DNA of 64,000 nt from Locusta migratoria (lineage: Eukaryota; Arthropoda; Insecta; Orthoptera; Acrididae): positions 661,171,676 through 661,235,675 of the forward strand of contig CM048744.1 in the NCBI GenBank assembly GCA_026315105.1. Reading direction: 5' to 3'. Numbering within the stretch: position 1 is the stretch's first letter; the number at the start of each line of letters is the position of its first letter. Positions 45,593 to 56,496 of this stretch are shown piece by piece. The notes beneath the pieces were generated by a model. It was not told the origin of the DNA and searched no databases. It saw only the letters and a list, made by a program, of their open reading frames with translations. The position numbers and the translations under genes were made by a program.

Positions 45593-45810
45593 CACAAATG
45601 TTATTGGCTCCGTGATATGGCGACAATGGCTTCACTTCCGTGGTGTTGAGGGCATATCCCCCTCGGCTGCGATGCTGCGGAGGCGGCTCGTCCACGTGGT
45701 AGCAGAGCGCAGCATGGCACTCGGTGGGCCCCTGCCACACTTGGCGAGCCACGAGCACCCTCGTACACTGCCGCTGCGCTGGGGACGCCGCCGCCTCTGC
45801 CTGAGCGTGC
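45593..45810 (-). CDS. Candidate GC-rich exon, unknown protein
   Basis: The minus-strand frame is open with strongly G/C-ending codons over about 70 codons (QCTRVLVARQVWQGPTECHA, then ALCYHVDEPPPQHRSRGGYA and LNTTEVKPLSPYHG). The boundaries come from a possible acceptor (TCTGGTGCAG before 45810) and a possible donor (GTAACA after 45593). The three Cys and even composition suggest a folded, possibly secreted, domain. I do not recognise the family. Other frames are also open here, so chance remains possible. Confidence 0.4.
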
Positions 45811-46013
45811 CTGCACCAGACACAGCACCGTCCCACCGAACAACCACCAATAAAGAAGGCTCAGGACATGCACAAACCAGCACATCTAAGGAAGCAGACT
45901 AACCAGAATCTGGGAAACAACACTAAAAGCGATAAAGGTCGACAAAATAATATGAACAACGCACAGTATTTCACATCTTGGTGCAATTTGCCAACACTGT
46001 ATTAACAGTGAGA

Positions 46014-46208
46014 AATCAAATTAAATGTTTGTAAACCTACTGGACCAAACTGCTATGGTCATGAGTCCCTAGAATTACAAACTACTTAACTGACGCTAAG
46101 GACAAGATAGACATCCATGCCCGAGGGAGAACTCGAACCTCCGGAGGGAGCGGCCACCTAGTCCATAGCATGACGCCCTAGACCTCGCAGCCGTACCGCG
46201 TGGCTATC
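46014..46208 (-). mobile_element. SINE-D with 10-bp TSD
   Basis: Antisense, head GCCACGCGGTACGGCTGCGA, B-box GGAGGTTCGAGTTCTCC, body CATGGATGTCTATCTTGTCC, tail ACAAACATTTAATTTGATTT. AACAGTGAGA occurs at 46004-46013 and 46209-46218. Confidence 0.92.
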
Positions 46209-46347
46209 AACAGTGAGACGCACAACTGACCTGCGAAGTCTTCGCCGTTACGTTGCAGCATATTAAACGTTTTGTTCTGCGACGGTCAACACAAATGATC
46301 AGTGGAGTGTGGTATCTCTCAGATGTACATAAAGACCAAATCGATGG

Positions 46348-47010
46348 GGTGCAGTTAGTAGAGCATCTGCGACGAAAACGGCTGCACTGTTTATCGCATC
46401 ACTAGAGACGGTATCCTCGGTAACGACAGCGTGCACAAAACATTGTAGACTATCATTGGCGGAGTGGAACAGTGGGAGAAACCCGAAGTTAAGTAACAAC
46501 GACCGAAGAGCATTAAAAAGGATTGTGACCAGACAACATAAAAGTACCACGGCAAAAGCGACCACAAAGCTCATTTGCTGAAAGCAGTACGGTTGGAACC
46601 TAACATTCATGAAGGGCTGTAGTTGTTAAACCATAAAAAACGGAAGACAACGCAGTGCTGCGAAAGAAGTGGTCCCAGAATCATAAAACGTGGACACTAC
46701 CTGTTTCTATCATAACCGTCACTGGTCAGATAACTGCGGATGAACATCTCAACATACTTGACAGCGAACCGCTTACCGTGATTTATTGCTGACAAACACT
46801 GCCATATTCTAGAATGATAATGCACCCACACACAGCAAAAACGTTTTGGGCGTGCATTGTTCAGTATCAGAAAATTATCAGACATCTCCTCTGGACAGCA
46901 AAATCGCCATATCTCAACAGATTTCAACCTTTATGGAGTTTTTTACAGCTAAGGGCGAGGACGACGGCATTTGAAGACCGCGATCAACCCTTCGGCATTG
47001 ACCAGTGGCG
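46348..47010 (+). pseudogene. Tc1-like transposase remnant
   Basis: From 46348 about 74 codons read GAVSRASATKTAALFIASLE..WNSGRNPKLSNNDRRALKRI..QHKSTTAKATTKL. This is the paired helix-turn-helix DNA-binding region with the GR-P-K-L motif of Tc1 transposases. After stops and shifts, NDNAP.H (about 46818) carries the second catalytic Asp segment, and TAKSPYLN..QPLWSFL (about 46900) the third. It is non-functional but spans nearly the whole protein. Confidence 0.8.
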
Positions 47011-47113
47011 TCATATCTGAGTCTTACAAGTAAGCTATGCTCGGTCAATGATGCAGATAAGATCCAACATATCATATGTTTTTCAGATGACATGGTGTCC
47101 TAAAACAGACCTA

Positions 47114-47708
47114 CAGTGTGGTCGGAAATTCCCATTACAAACATCTAGGACTTGTAGAGGGTAGTGAGTACATAACATGTTTAATAGCAACTCATATCCG
47201 GAAACGTATCGTTTCGGTTCCACGACAGTTTCAGTTCAGATGTGTAACTCGTCAACGTCTGCTTAGGGACAGAGAAACGTCTCAGCGTTCCCTGTCCTGA
47301 TATGCAAATGGGATGGAGTGTACCAGAACATACTTCGGAAGAACAATGAGTGTAACGACGGTGGAGGCCGCCACATAGAGCCACTGTTGTAATGCATCAG
47401 TACGTTGCGACGAGTGCCGTAGATGCTGGATTCTTGTTGTTGTCGACTAATGTAAACCATAAGGTGTAAATTGTAATGAAAATGCGTAATTAATAACGGA
47501 GCGATTCAGTATTCTTTTCAAATTGATTGCAACAATTGTACTGGGTCATGCCTAATTACATTCCTCAAGCAGAAGTAGATGAGGTAATCATCTGAATTCA
47601 TACCGTCGTGGAACGGAAACGAAACGTTTCCAGACATGGATTCCTGTTCAAAATGTTATGTACTCACTACCTTCTAGAAGGTTGTAACGGGAATTTCCGA
47701 CCATCCTT
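47114..47708. mobile_element. TA-flanked MITE, copy 1
   Basis: About 595 bp with terminal inverted repeats CAGTGTGGTCGGAAATTCCC..TTACAA and TTGTAACGGGAATTTCCGAC. TA on both sides fits the TA target of Tc1/mariner-type transposition. Inner sub-terminal palindromes include GAAACGTATCGTTTC. No transposase coding. The second copy is at 54043-54829. Confidence 0.88.
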
Positions 47709-47732
47709 TATAGTTAATTCTTCCAAAGTGAT

Positions 47733-47924
47733 CAGTTCAAATGTTTGTAAACCTATTGGACCAAAATACTATTGTCATCAGTCCCTAGACTTACAAACAA
47801 CTTAAAGTAACTTACACCAAGGACAACACACTCAGCCATGCTGAGGGAGGACTCTAACCTCCGGCGGGAACGACCGCCCAGTTCGTAGCATGGCGCCATA
47901 GACCACGCGGCCATTTCGCACGGC
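47733..47924 (-). mobile_element. SINE-D
   Basis: Antisense copy of the same family as 46014 (head near 47924 with GCGAAATGGCCGCGTGGTCT, tail TTTACAAACATTTGAACTG). It lies 25 bp beyond the MITE. The TSD is not clear. Confidence 0.85.
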
Positions 47925-48439
47925 AGTCATAAGACATACTAAAAGTATAATACAGCCTGTGAGTATAATGTGCCACAACTGTTGTGAAACGTGTTTGGAC
48001 GCACACGAAACCTACTGCTCTAAGAATATCTCACGGTAAGAATTTGTAGCTTTTTATGTGCACCGGTCACTGTTAGTGTCAGGGTATTCTGATGATGACT
48101 TTCGTCGAAACGTGCCAAGTTGGATTAGTGAAGACATACTGCATCCAGTTCATGACTTTCAATCCTGCGACCAATAAAGGAAGCGTCAGAAGAGAATTAG
48201 TGACTACTATTTGCGCTACGAGTTGTTGATGGTGGGAAATGCATTGTCCGTTGATCACGAGTATCGGATGGACGGTATTATTACCTCAAGTGGTGCGGTA
48301 CTGTGCACATCCGAATATACCTAGCGTCGATAATATCCCATTTCAAGTTTCAGAAAAGTATTCGACTCTCACAGTTTCCCTTGTTCTTTCTTGACTCCTA
48401 AATTTAAACTGTCTGTTTCATTTTCGTTGGCGTGTTGTG
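47925..48439. other. Unassigned
   Basis: Nothing recognised apart from a TCTGATGATGACTTTCGTCG motif near 48090, a type of string often seen in arthropod repeats. Confidence 0.4.
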
Positions 48440-48601
48440 TTATTTTGTAGAATTTGTAGCCAAATGGTCCCCGACCTCCTTCCCTTTGCTCCAATTTTTG
48501 TAGTTTTGGAATGTCACATTCAGATGTGTAAATCTGAAGGACTTAACTGCTGCGGTCATCAGTCCTCAGGCTTACAAACGACTTTAACTTATGCTAAGGA
48601 C

Positions 48602-48644
<43 letters not shown>

Positions 48645-48747
48645 GCGCGCGCGCTCGAGGGAGGACTCGAACCTCCGACGGCGGGATGTCACATCCCAAA
48701 GGTATGAGAACACCTCAATATCTTCAGTTATTTTCCAGTGTTGTCTC
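48440..48747. repeat. Dispersed repeat X, filled copy
   Basis: Blocks AATTTTTGTAGTTTTGGAAT (left of the SINE) and GGTATGAGAACACCTCAATA TCTT (right of it) match 50395-50476, where they are contiguous. The SINE at about 48523-48682 splits this copy. Confidence 0.8.
48523..48682 (-). mobile_element. SINE with (AC)n, head-truncated
   Basis: Antisense: tail block GGACTTAACTGCTGCGGTCA, (CA)n at 48603-48645 and B-box GGAGGTTCGAGTCCTCCC; the A-box end is missing. Duplicated GGAATGTCACATTC / GGGATGTCACATCC borders and the empty site near 50424 fix the insertion. Confidence 0.9.
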
Positions 48748-48779
48748 CATAGCGGGTAAGTAGAAACTGACACAGAATA

Positions 48780-49015
48780 TTGATAGATCTGAGGCATTGA
48801 ATTAAAATTTGTGGTGCGGCCGGGAATCGAACCCGGACCTCCATGCTTACTACGCAGACGTCTTAACCGTTAGACTACCACACCACTAACGATTAAGGTG
48901 CCTTGGAATAGTCTATGTACGATTTCCCGGCCGCACCACAAATTTTAATTCAATGCCTCAGACCTATCAATAATGTCTTTGACATATTTGAGACGTAAAC
49001 CCGTTTCTGGGATTG
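48780..49015. repeat. Palindromic repeat with tRNA-like core, copy 2
   Basis: Arms TTGATAGATCTGAGGCATTG and ATTAAAATTTGTGGTGCGGC (48780 on) are matched in reverse complement ending 48970, near-identical over about 48 bp. Shared sequence runs on past the palindrome (TGTCTTTGACATATTTGAGA). It corresponds to copy 1 at 17301-17530. Confidence 0.88.
48813..48884 (-). other. tRNA-like sequence inside the palindrome
   Basis: On the minus strand: acceptor GGTGTGG/CCGCACC (seven pairs including one G-U), D-stem GTCT/AGAC, and T-arm CCGGG TTCGATT CCCGG, all intact. The anticodon stem is broken (TCTGC against GCATG), so a working tRNA is unlikely. The acceptor 3' side lies within the palindrome arm. 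Confidence 0.7.
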
Positions 49016-49452
49016 TTCATTTCTATTAATTGACACAGAATACGTAAAGACTACAATAAATTATCGCGTCTCTCCCCGTTTCCATAGAGCAGTGTTTTTC
49101 AACATTTCCGAATATGCGATCCCTTTGCAAGTAAAAACATTCCGTCGACCACCTTCCAAGAATAAACTTTCTGGAGACCCCACATCCGTCATTATTACGG
49201 ACCCTAACAAAACTATTTTGTCGTCACAAAGGCAACGATTCAGTGTTCTTTCTGTTGGTACAACTTTTTTGAAATTGTTGGCCGTTGTTTTGCGTATTTT
49301 TGGAATGGAAAAAATCATCTCTATTTTTAGTTAAATGCCAACAGAAACATAAGTTTTGCACAACGAGTGTTTTGCATTTCGGTCATGAGTGATCTTATTT
49401 ATCGTTAACACACTGCCTTTATTATAAAACAATCTACGTTCTGTCCAATTTA
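49016..49452. other. Unassigned
   Basis: Overlapping frames of about 80 codons on both strands (49061-49334) have no recognised similarity. Confidence 0.4.
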
Positions 49453-49465
49453 TAATTAATGTTAA

Positions 49466-49671
49466 GTCGTTGAGGGAACTGAGGCGCTTCAGTCACGGTC
49501 TGCACGGCCACTACGGTCGGGAGTTCGAATCCCCCCTCGGACATGGGTATTTGTGCCGTCCTTAGTTGTAAGTAGTTCATAAGTAGTTTGTAAGATTAGG
49601 GACTGATGACCCCGTAGTTAAGTCCCTTAAGCTTAACAAACATTTGAACATTTTTTTTATTTAATTAATGT
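49466..49671 (+). mobile_element. SINE-A, 5'-truncated, 13-bp TSD
   Basis: It starts within the head (GTCGTTGAGGGAACTGAGGC), losing about 12 bp, and ends with a T-rich tail. TAATTAATGTTAA occurs at 49453-49465 and 49672-49684. The truncated head with intact TSD shows insertion by incomplete reverse transcription. Confidence 0.95.
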
Positions 49672-49684
49672 TAAAGAATAAATT

Positions 49685-50138
49685 ACATAGTTTCAATATA
49701 AAATAAATTTCAGTTAGGTCTGTATTTCTGTATTGCGGAAGCCATAGTATTTAGACATCTAGTGTGCTGGTAGTTTGATGGTGGAAGTACTTCCTCTCGT
49801 AAACACGACCCCCAGAGCAAGGCTTTGCTACCCCCTGGGGGTCGAGATACACAAGTTAAAAAACACTGCCTTAGAGAACCTGAGACTTCAGTATACAGGT
49901 TAAAGTCCACTTGTACTCATACAAGGCAGTGTCACTGGTTTCATACAGGCAATAGATGTTTGTGAGCCAGTGGTTACGTAAGCTGTTAGCGGAATGACGT
50001 CTTGGCGAGTAATTAAGAGTGGACTGGCAGGGCGGTGTCCGCTAATGACCGCTGGGCCGCGCTGGCCAATCGACTGTATAGTATGAGCTGGCGTGTTTGG
50101 GCAGCTTACAGAGGGGACTGCAGGCGTGTCCGGCCTCT

Positions 50139-50141
<3 letters not shown>
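49685..50141. other. Unassigned
   Basis: CGACCCCCAGAGCAAGGCTT and ACCCCCTGGGGGTCGAGATA (49804-49853) form an imperfect palindrome. No gene recognised. Confidence 0.4.

Positions 50142-50184
<43 letters not shown>
50142..50184. repeat. (AC)n microsatellite
   Basis: About 21 units, not inside a recognised SINE. It generates spurious Thr-His or Val-Cys frames on both strands. Confidence 0.97.
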
Positions 50185-50186
<2 letters not shown>

Positions 50187-50394
50187 GACACACGCCGACA
50201 CCGCAGATTTCCCTGCGGACGCGCCACTTGTTTCACACTCTGCTGCCCGCTGGGGTCGCATTTCCATGTCCTGCAGCGTCGTCTTAGTATCACGTTGTTA
50301 TGCACGTAGTTATTGCCTCCAGGTACGGATTGTGTGAATTTATGCGTACGAGTCGTCTGTGACACGAATCGTGTCTCTATTTGGTCCGTAACAT

Positions 50395-50476
50395 CCCTTC
50401 CTTTCTCCTATTTTTGCAGTTTTGGGATGTCACATGCCAACGGTATGAGAGCGCCTCAATATCTTTAGTGATTTTC
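50395..50476. repeat. Dispersed repeat X, empty copy
   Basis: CTATTTTTGCAGTTTTGGGA, TGTCACATGCC, GGTATGAGAGCGCCTCAATA. It is contiguous here and so preserves the pre-insertion state of the copy at 48440-48747. Confidence 0.8.
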
Positions 50477-50574
50477 AATAATTATTGATCAACATTAACT
50501 GTGATGTATATGAACGAAATTTACAGACTCACGTGGCTGGTACAGGGCGTTGATTAAAATTTAACGACGAAGAT

Positions 50575-50806
50575 AAATATTTTTGTTTCGGACCAGTACT
50601 CGAACCGGATTTTCCGCTTCTTGCGAACGGTTGCCTTAACCGTTTAGACCATCCGATCACGTTTCCCGCCCGACTCAAATTCTCGACCTAATGCACGCTG
50701 TATGAATTTGTATATTTTTTTCGGACATAATAATAACTCCGAGGGGGAGCCGCCGCGCAATCCGTGGCAAGACGCCTTAGATCAAGCGACCATTCTCTCG
50801 CGGCGA
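50575..50806 (-). repeat. Two tRNA-like head fragments
   Basis: The first (50585-50680) has, on the minus strand, AACGGTTAAGGCAACCGTTC and an imperfect B-box near 50600. The second (50742-50806) has GAGAATGGTCGCTTGATCTA with AAGGCGTCTTGCC. Both resemble SINE heads without bodies. Confidence 0.45.
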
Positions 50807-52183
50807 TTTTATTGTATTTTTTTATTAATTATAGAAGAAGGCCAATGAAACTAGTATCATTCGATAGGTGGTTTGCTACAGCTGTACCCAAAAGAAATAT
50901 AAAAAATGTACGTAGCTGTTGATAGAGGTAAAGGGAAGTAACAATCTTTATTCTAATTTGCGTTTCCACATAGCTACAGCAACCCAAATCAGGATGCTGA
51001 TTTAATGCATTTTTTCGATGGTTCTGTGTTCGCAGCAGTACTTGCATTTACTTACCCACTAATTTCATACCAGACTAAGCTACATTCGGGTTTTGCCAGC
51101 TCATGTAATTCTATATGGCTTGTTAGGCTGTGTACAATTTCTGTATGGATGCAGAAACGGGAGTCCGCCAACGAGGCGGTAATGCAGCCGGGACTACGAG
51201 TAAGGACACTGTAAGGGCAGTGTGCTATAGGTTGCGGAGAGTCCATAAGCAAAAGAAGGAATATAAGGGTTTAATACATCGCCGACACCGAGGACATTAC
51301 TGACGGCGGTGTCTTTAATTCAGTCACCGCCCCGTAACAGACTCATTAGTCTGAAAAGTTGTCTTTCATGAAGGAGGTCTATTAGGTCATCTCACACTGA
51401 CAACCCTCACTAGCACACAACTTACGGGCCGGCGGGTGGTTTGGTCTGCAGGTAGTGTTTCTTGCTGTGACTTTTTGTTTTTCTGCTTGGTTTTTACCTA
51501 CCGCTGCCTTCTCTAGAGCTGAAAATTAATGTTATGAGCAGTCAGAAAGCGACAGAGAACATACTGCTGTTAATCTTCAGTCCGCTAGTCCACATTTCAG
51601 CTCGTCTAAATGAAATAGAATGTTCCTAATCTCTGTTACTTTCAGGCGGATTGGGAACTACGACGAAAATGACTTTCTGCAGCTTTTAATGAAAGCTGTA
51701 TATTCTTGCAAAAAGGTTCAAGCACTCCTTAGTAAATTTTTCCTATCTAATTAGCATTCGAAACACGTCGGGTGCGTCTTCCACACGAACTGCCAGTTAA
51801 TGAGCTTTACTGTCCCGATTATCAAGCAGCTGAAGTCAGTAGCGCTCGCACGAAAGTAGAGATTATCAACAGTTGCCACGCGGAGGTTCTAGTTCCTTCG
51901 GCGGCAGCGCGGAATAAAACATCGAAACGGAGTCACTACTTCTCTCGAATGTCCCGCAGCGTATGAGATCTTGGCTTGAAGTCAACTTACCCTGTTTACA
52001 CGCATAGCTTCCTTACACTTGGCGCGGAAAGGGCCTCAGGGCTTTCTTTTTCTTTCTGTACATAAGTAAGGGTTGGTAAATTTTCTCCTTATAATTCACG
52101 AAGAAACAAATATTAAATACATTTTTCAGATAAGTATCTCAGAAATTATAACTAGTAGCATTTTTAAAGGGAAATCCCGAGTT
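50807..52183. other. Unassigned, about 1.4 kb
   Basis: AAGGCCAATGAAACTAGTATC near 50835 resembles 36238. Frames of 64-72 codons are unrecognised. Confidence 0.4.
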
Positions 52184-52287
52184 GATTCAAATGTTTAAAT
52201 GTTTGTAAAATTATTGGACCTAACAGCAGTGGTCATCGGTGCCTAAACTATAAGTTTAATTAGTTCATAAAACTATCTTATCCTAAG

Positions 52288-52327
<40 letters not shown>

Positions 52328-52396
52328 AGGACTTGAACCTCCGACTGCGCGCACCGCAGCAAGGCGTCTTAGCGCGCTCGGCTGTTCCGCCGCGAC
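52184..52396 (-). mobile_element. tRNA-headed SINE with (AC)n
   Basis: Antisense: tail TTTAAACATTTGAATC, block GGACCTAACAGCAGTGGTCA, (AC)n at 52289-52321 and B-box GGAGGTTCAAGTCCTCC; head GTCGCGGCGGAACAGCCGAG. The same family as 19600-19811. Confidence 0.88.
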
Positions 52397-53277
52397 ACGA
52401 GTGGTTTACGAATGCTTGACTATTCATATTAAAACTCTGTGTAATATTTCCATTAATCATATGTTGCTGAAATTTAGCACTGTGCCATCGCTCTACTTAA
52501 TAACTAACGTGTTACAGTACTAATCCTGTATCTTAATTCTAAAAATCACTTAAGCTGCAACATTTTTATACTATTTTAAATTTCTGTTTTTGTTGATAAT
52601 TTGTGAGTCCGATCAAATGTCAAGAAAACACTCCTACGTTTTTACGTTAAACTAGACTCAAATCTAAAACGTCTGTTTTGTTGCATTAACATTGTGGGGA
52701 CTGAATGTTGTGCACAGTTGTGTTATTCTTCGTAAATACGTCTATTCTGCTGCTTTAACCTTGTGGTGACGGGATATTATGACAAGTTGTGCAATCTGGA
52801 TTTGAACTGCCGTCCTTCCTAATGTGAGTCCATCGTGTTACCACTGCGCCAGATCACTTGGTAAATAATGTGGTGCAGTGAATAAGACGACTAAACTGTC
52901 AAACTTCTAGGGGAAGAAAGAAACTGCTTCTGCACTGTCCGTGGCTCAGGCCTCGATCAATGGGCAGTCATAGGCAGACAGTAAGGAATGTTAGAAGCCT
53001 AGTTGTCATCGGGTTAGGCAGAAACGGGGACTTGCTATGGTGTAGTACTTTGGAGAAGGAGGAGGAGTGTCGGGGGAGACATTGGTTACGGCTTCGTTTG
53101 AGGAAATCTGTAGGGATATCATAGTGAATCCGCGCAAGATATCTTGAGGGGAGATTTGAGGTGCAATCGCTTCCGAAGACGAATCCATTGTTGTAACCAC
53201 AGCGTCATTTACGGCCTGTAAATCCGCTTAAATAAAGGACTTTTCAGTCATTTAGTTACTAGAGCGTAAATTAAAAG
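52397..53277. other. Unassigned, with SINE-E head scrap
   Basis: 52789-52862 matches an antisense SINE-E head (GATCTGGCGCAGTGGTAACA on the minus strand). The rest is unrecognised. Confidence 0.4.
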
Positions 53278-53330
53278 TGGGACTGATGACCTAGCTGTTT
53301 AGTCCCCTCAAAAATAACAACAATAATAAT
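53278..53330 (+). repeat. SINE 3'-tail fragment
   Basis: GGGACTGATGACCTAGCTGT, TTAGTCCCCTCAAAA and an (AAT/AAC)n tail. No head recognised upstream. Confidence 0.5.
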
Positions 53331-54042
53331 AAATTAAAAGTACCATGTGTTTTCATTTCCACGGGACGCACTCGTCTTTGGAGATGTATCAGACGGTGTA
53401 ATAGTAATTTACCCAGCGCAGCGGTGCACTCATTTTGAATCGAGACGTCAGTACACGCAGCCAGCTGGTCTCCATCACTTAATGAACACACTGATTTCAA
53501 ACATAAAAATTATCTGGTTAATTTTATAGACTTTATCGATGAAAAAGACTGAGAAGCAAAGATATGCTAAATGACCAGAGGTAGCTAAAAAAACGAAATA
53601 AGCCTCTCTGACCAATGTCAACGTTAAAAAAGTCGATTACTATATGTATGTAAACATCTTTGGCAGAGCTATTGTTAATTACGCAAAATGTAAAAGTTTT
53701 ATTTAATTTAACGTTTTAGCGTAAAAAGCTGCATAAAACCTGACAGCTAAAAACCGTATCCAACTACTAAATACGTGAATATTTCCATACAGTTCATACA
53801 AGTTACGCCAGGTGTCAGCATATAACGTCCAAACATCGTAGACGTAAGTTATAAGGAAAATTTATAACAAAATTTTTTATGTATATTTTCGTATTATTCG
53901 ATTTGTAATTAATGTAATTCTTATATACGCAGGCGCTTGATAATGACAAATTGTTGAAACTGCTGTAGCGCTATTGAATAAAATACAAGCAGCAATCCGG
54001 AACTTTCATCACAATGTCGTCCATCACTTTTAATTTGCTATA
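53331..54042. other. Unassigned AT-rich sequence
   Basis: Nothing recognised. GATAATGACAAATTGTTGAAAC near 53940 is of a kind common in arthropod repeats. Confidence 0.4.
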
Positions 54043-54829
54043 CAGGGTAGTCGGAAATTCCCGTTACAAACGTCTAGAACTTCTAGAGGGTAGTGAGTAC
54101 CTAACATTTTGAATAGGAACCCGTGTCCAGAAACGTATCGTTTCTGTTCTACGACACTTTCAATTCAAATTATTATCCCATTCACTCCTATGTGAGTAAT
54201 GTAATTAGGCGTTGAAGAGACACCAGGTGGGATGGAGAGAGTGTACCAGAACATTTTTCGGAGGTACAATGTGTGTGACGACGTTGGTGGTCACCACATC
54301 GGGCCGCTGTTGTGATGCATCAGTACGTTGCGACTGGTGCCGTAGATGCTGGGCTCTTGTTGCCGACTGACGTAAACCATAAGGTGTACATTGTAATGAA
54401 AATGCGTAAGTAATAACGGAACGATTCAGTATTCTTTTCAAATTGATTGCAACAATTGTACTTGGTCACGCCTAATTATATTCCTCAACTAGGAAAATGT
54501 TTGTATAGTCTATGGGACTTAACTACGGGGTCATCAGTCCCTAAACGTACAAACTACTTATGAACTACTGACGAACTAGGACGGCACAAATATCCATGCC
54601 CGAGGGGGGATTCGAACCCCCGACCGTAGTGGCCGTGCAGACCGTGACTGGAGCGCCTCCGTCCCCTCGGCCACCGCGGCCGGCCCTCAAGTAGGAGCTG
54701 ATGAGATTATCATCTGAATTGAAACTGGCGTAGAACCGAAACGATACGTTTCCGGCCGGGGTTCCGATTCAAAATGTTATGAACGCACTACCTTCTAGGA
54801 TGTTGTAACGGGAATTTCCGACCACCCTG
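54043..54829. mobile_element. TA-flanked MITE, copy 2 (with SINE)
   Basis: Ends CAGGGTAGTCGGAAATTCCC and GGGAATTTCCGACCACCCTG are inverted repeats, after a 5' TA (the 3' flank is TT, probably mutated). Without the SINE it is about 585 bp and collinear with 47114-47708. Confidence 0.92.
54495..54684 (-). mobile_element. SINE-A inside the MITE
   Basis: Antisense, complete. Flanks CCTCAACTAGGA (54483-54494) and CCTCAAGTAGGA (54685-54696) differ by one base. MITE copy 1 has the uninterrupted site at about 47563-47575. Confidence 0.95.
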
Positions 54830-55888
54830 TTACGTTAGCCATTATGCTAACTTAAAGGTCCTGAGAAGACAGATTGTTGAAAGCAGTTTGTAGATATTGT
54901 ATTAATGTGAAAATGTTCCCCGTGGCTTCGCAGGCCACTGGTGTGTAGTGGCGGGTTACCAGCGCGGCTCCATTTGCTTGCAGAAGCCATTAGTTAGGAA
55001 CGAGGTTGCGCACCTGCTGAGGTAACGTGTTGGCAGCTGTAACAGGTGACTTAGTAACGCAGAGTCAGCGGCAGCCATAACGAGGTAGTCGGTGAGGAGT
55101 GGCGACTCGCTCCTTAAGAGGCGGCCGCGCACAGAAGCCGGTCAGCACGCGGGTCTGCGCTGACAGCTGGCCGGTCGCTTTGACGTGGTTGCACTGCTGG
55201 GAAAGTACCGAGCGCCGAGCGGAACAGGGGACTAGACAAGTTCGACGAGCCGCCAACTGGAAACAGCTCGTGCAACTACTCTTGTTATTGCATGTTGTGC
55301 ATAAACGTAGATGTTAAAATAAAAGAACACACTCCGAAGTAAAGAGAGCACGTTAGTTGTTTTCATAACAGGGGGGCAACGTTGTAGAATAGCCTGGAGA
55401 GCTGCCATTCTGTGCTCCAGAAATACACTGCAGTAAGCTGGTGTTGTTGGGTGCCTTTCCATTACTCAATGAAATCTAAAGCATACATGTTTTAATATTT
55501 GCCAATGAACAGCAGTCATGGGAACCTTCTTATTCTTTTTTCTAAAAAAAAATCACATTTTTAGCGTAAATTTGTGAAATTCCTCTATCGAAAGCTAACA
55601 TTGTGTAAGAAATCACTTGCGCACACTGTCGAGAAAACATAGCGGCAACTTACCTGGACAAAATCACACTGCTATATACAAACACGCTCACTCACCGAAG
55701 TCCCTCATGCTCGTCGCTTCGTTTTATGGTTATTGCTCGCCCACATTCCTTGCAGCTTCTGGCCATAATTTGAAATTTTATCGGCTGAACCCTGATCCGG
55801 CTAATTATTATTCCTGATCTCCAGTTTATCCCGATCTCTTTTTAGTGCATTACTGCACGGTATTTGCTACTTACGGAGTAAAAACAAT
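54830..55888. other. Unassigned, GC-rich part at 54920-55270
   Basis: 54920-55270 is CpG-rich and holds frames of 63-76 codons, none recognised. The remainder is AT-rich and without features. Confidence 0.35.
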
Positions 55889-55952
55889 CCGTGCGGAATG
55901 GCTGCCTTGCCTAAGGCGCCATGCTACACACTGGGCGACCGTTCCCGTTGGA

Positions 55953-56142
55953 GCCGGCCGCGGTGGCCGAGGGGATTGAGGCGCTCCAGTCACGGTCCGC
56001 CCAGCCACTACGGTCGGGGGTTCGAATCCCCCCTCGGGCATGGATATTTGTGTCGTCCTTAGTCTTAGCTAGTTAATACGTAGTTTGTAAGTTTAGGGAC
56101 TGATGACCCCGTAGTTGAGTCCCATAAGCTATACAAACATTT
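55953..56142 (+). mobile_element. SINE-A in SINE-C, perfect 12-bp TSD
   Basis: Head GCCGGCCGCGGTGGCCGAGG. GTTCCCGTTGGA occurs at 55941-55952 and 56143-56154. Confidence 0.97.
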
Positions 56143-56304
56143 GTTCCCGTTGGAAGTTCGAGTCCTTCCTCGGGCATGTGTGTGTGTGTGTGTGTGTGTG
56201 TCTGTGTGTGTGGTGTGTGTCTGTTGTTGTCGTTAGCGTAAGTTAGTGTAATTTAGTTTAAGTAGGGACTGATGACTATAGCAGTAATAGGTTTACAAAC
56301 ATTT

Positions 56305-56496
56305 AATTCAAATGTTTGTAAATCTATCGGACTTAACTACTCTGGTTATTAGTCCCTAGGCTTACAAACTACTTCAACTAACTTAACTAAGCTAAGGGCA
56401 AACACATACACCCATGCCTGAGGGACGACTCGTCGATGAGCAACCGCGCGCTCTGCAGCAAGGCGCCTTGGAGCGCTGGGCCACTCGACTGCGGCC
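56305..56496 (-). mobile_element. SINE-B-like in the SINE-C tail
   Basis: Antisense: head GGCCGCAGTCGAGTGGCCCA, body CATGGGTGTATGTGTTTGCC, tail ACAAACATTTGAATT. AAACATTT flanks it at 56297-56304 and 56497-56504. The B-box is damaged (the segment near 56425 is shortened). Confidence 0.88.

Noticed and set aside
50035..50365. Thr-His-rich and Val-Cys-rich frames up to 107 codons
   Set aside because: Produced by translating the AC/GT microsatellite; the same holds for similar frames at 13.7, 19.7, 23.3, 48.6 and 52.3 kb.
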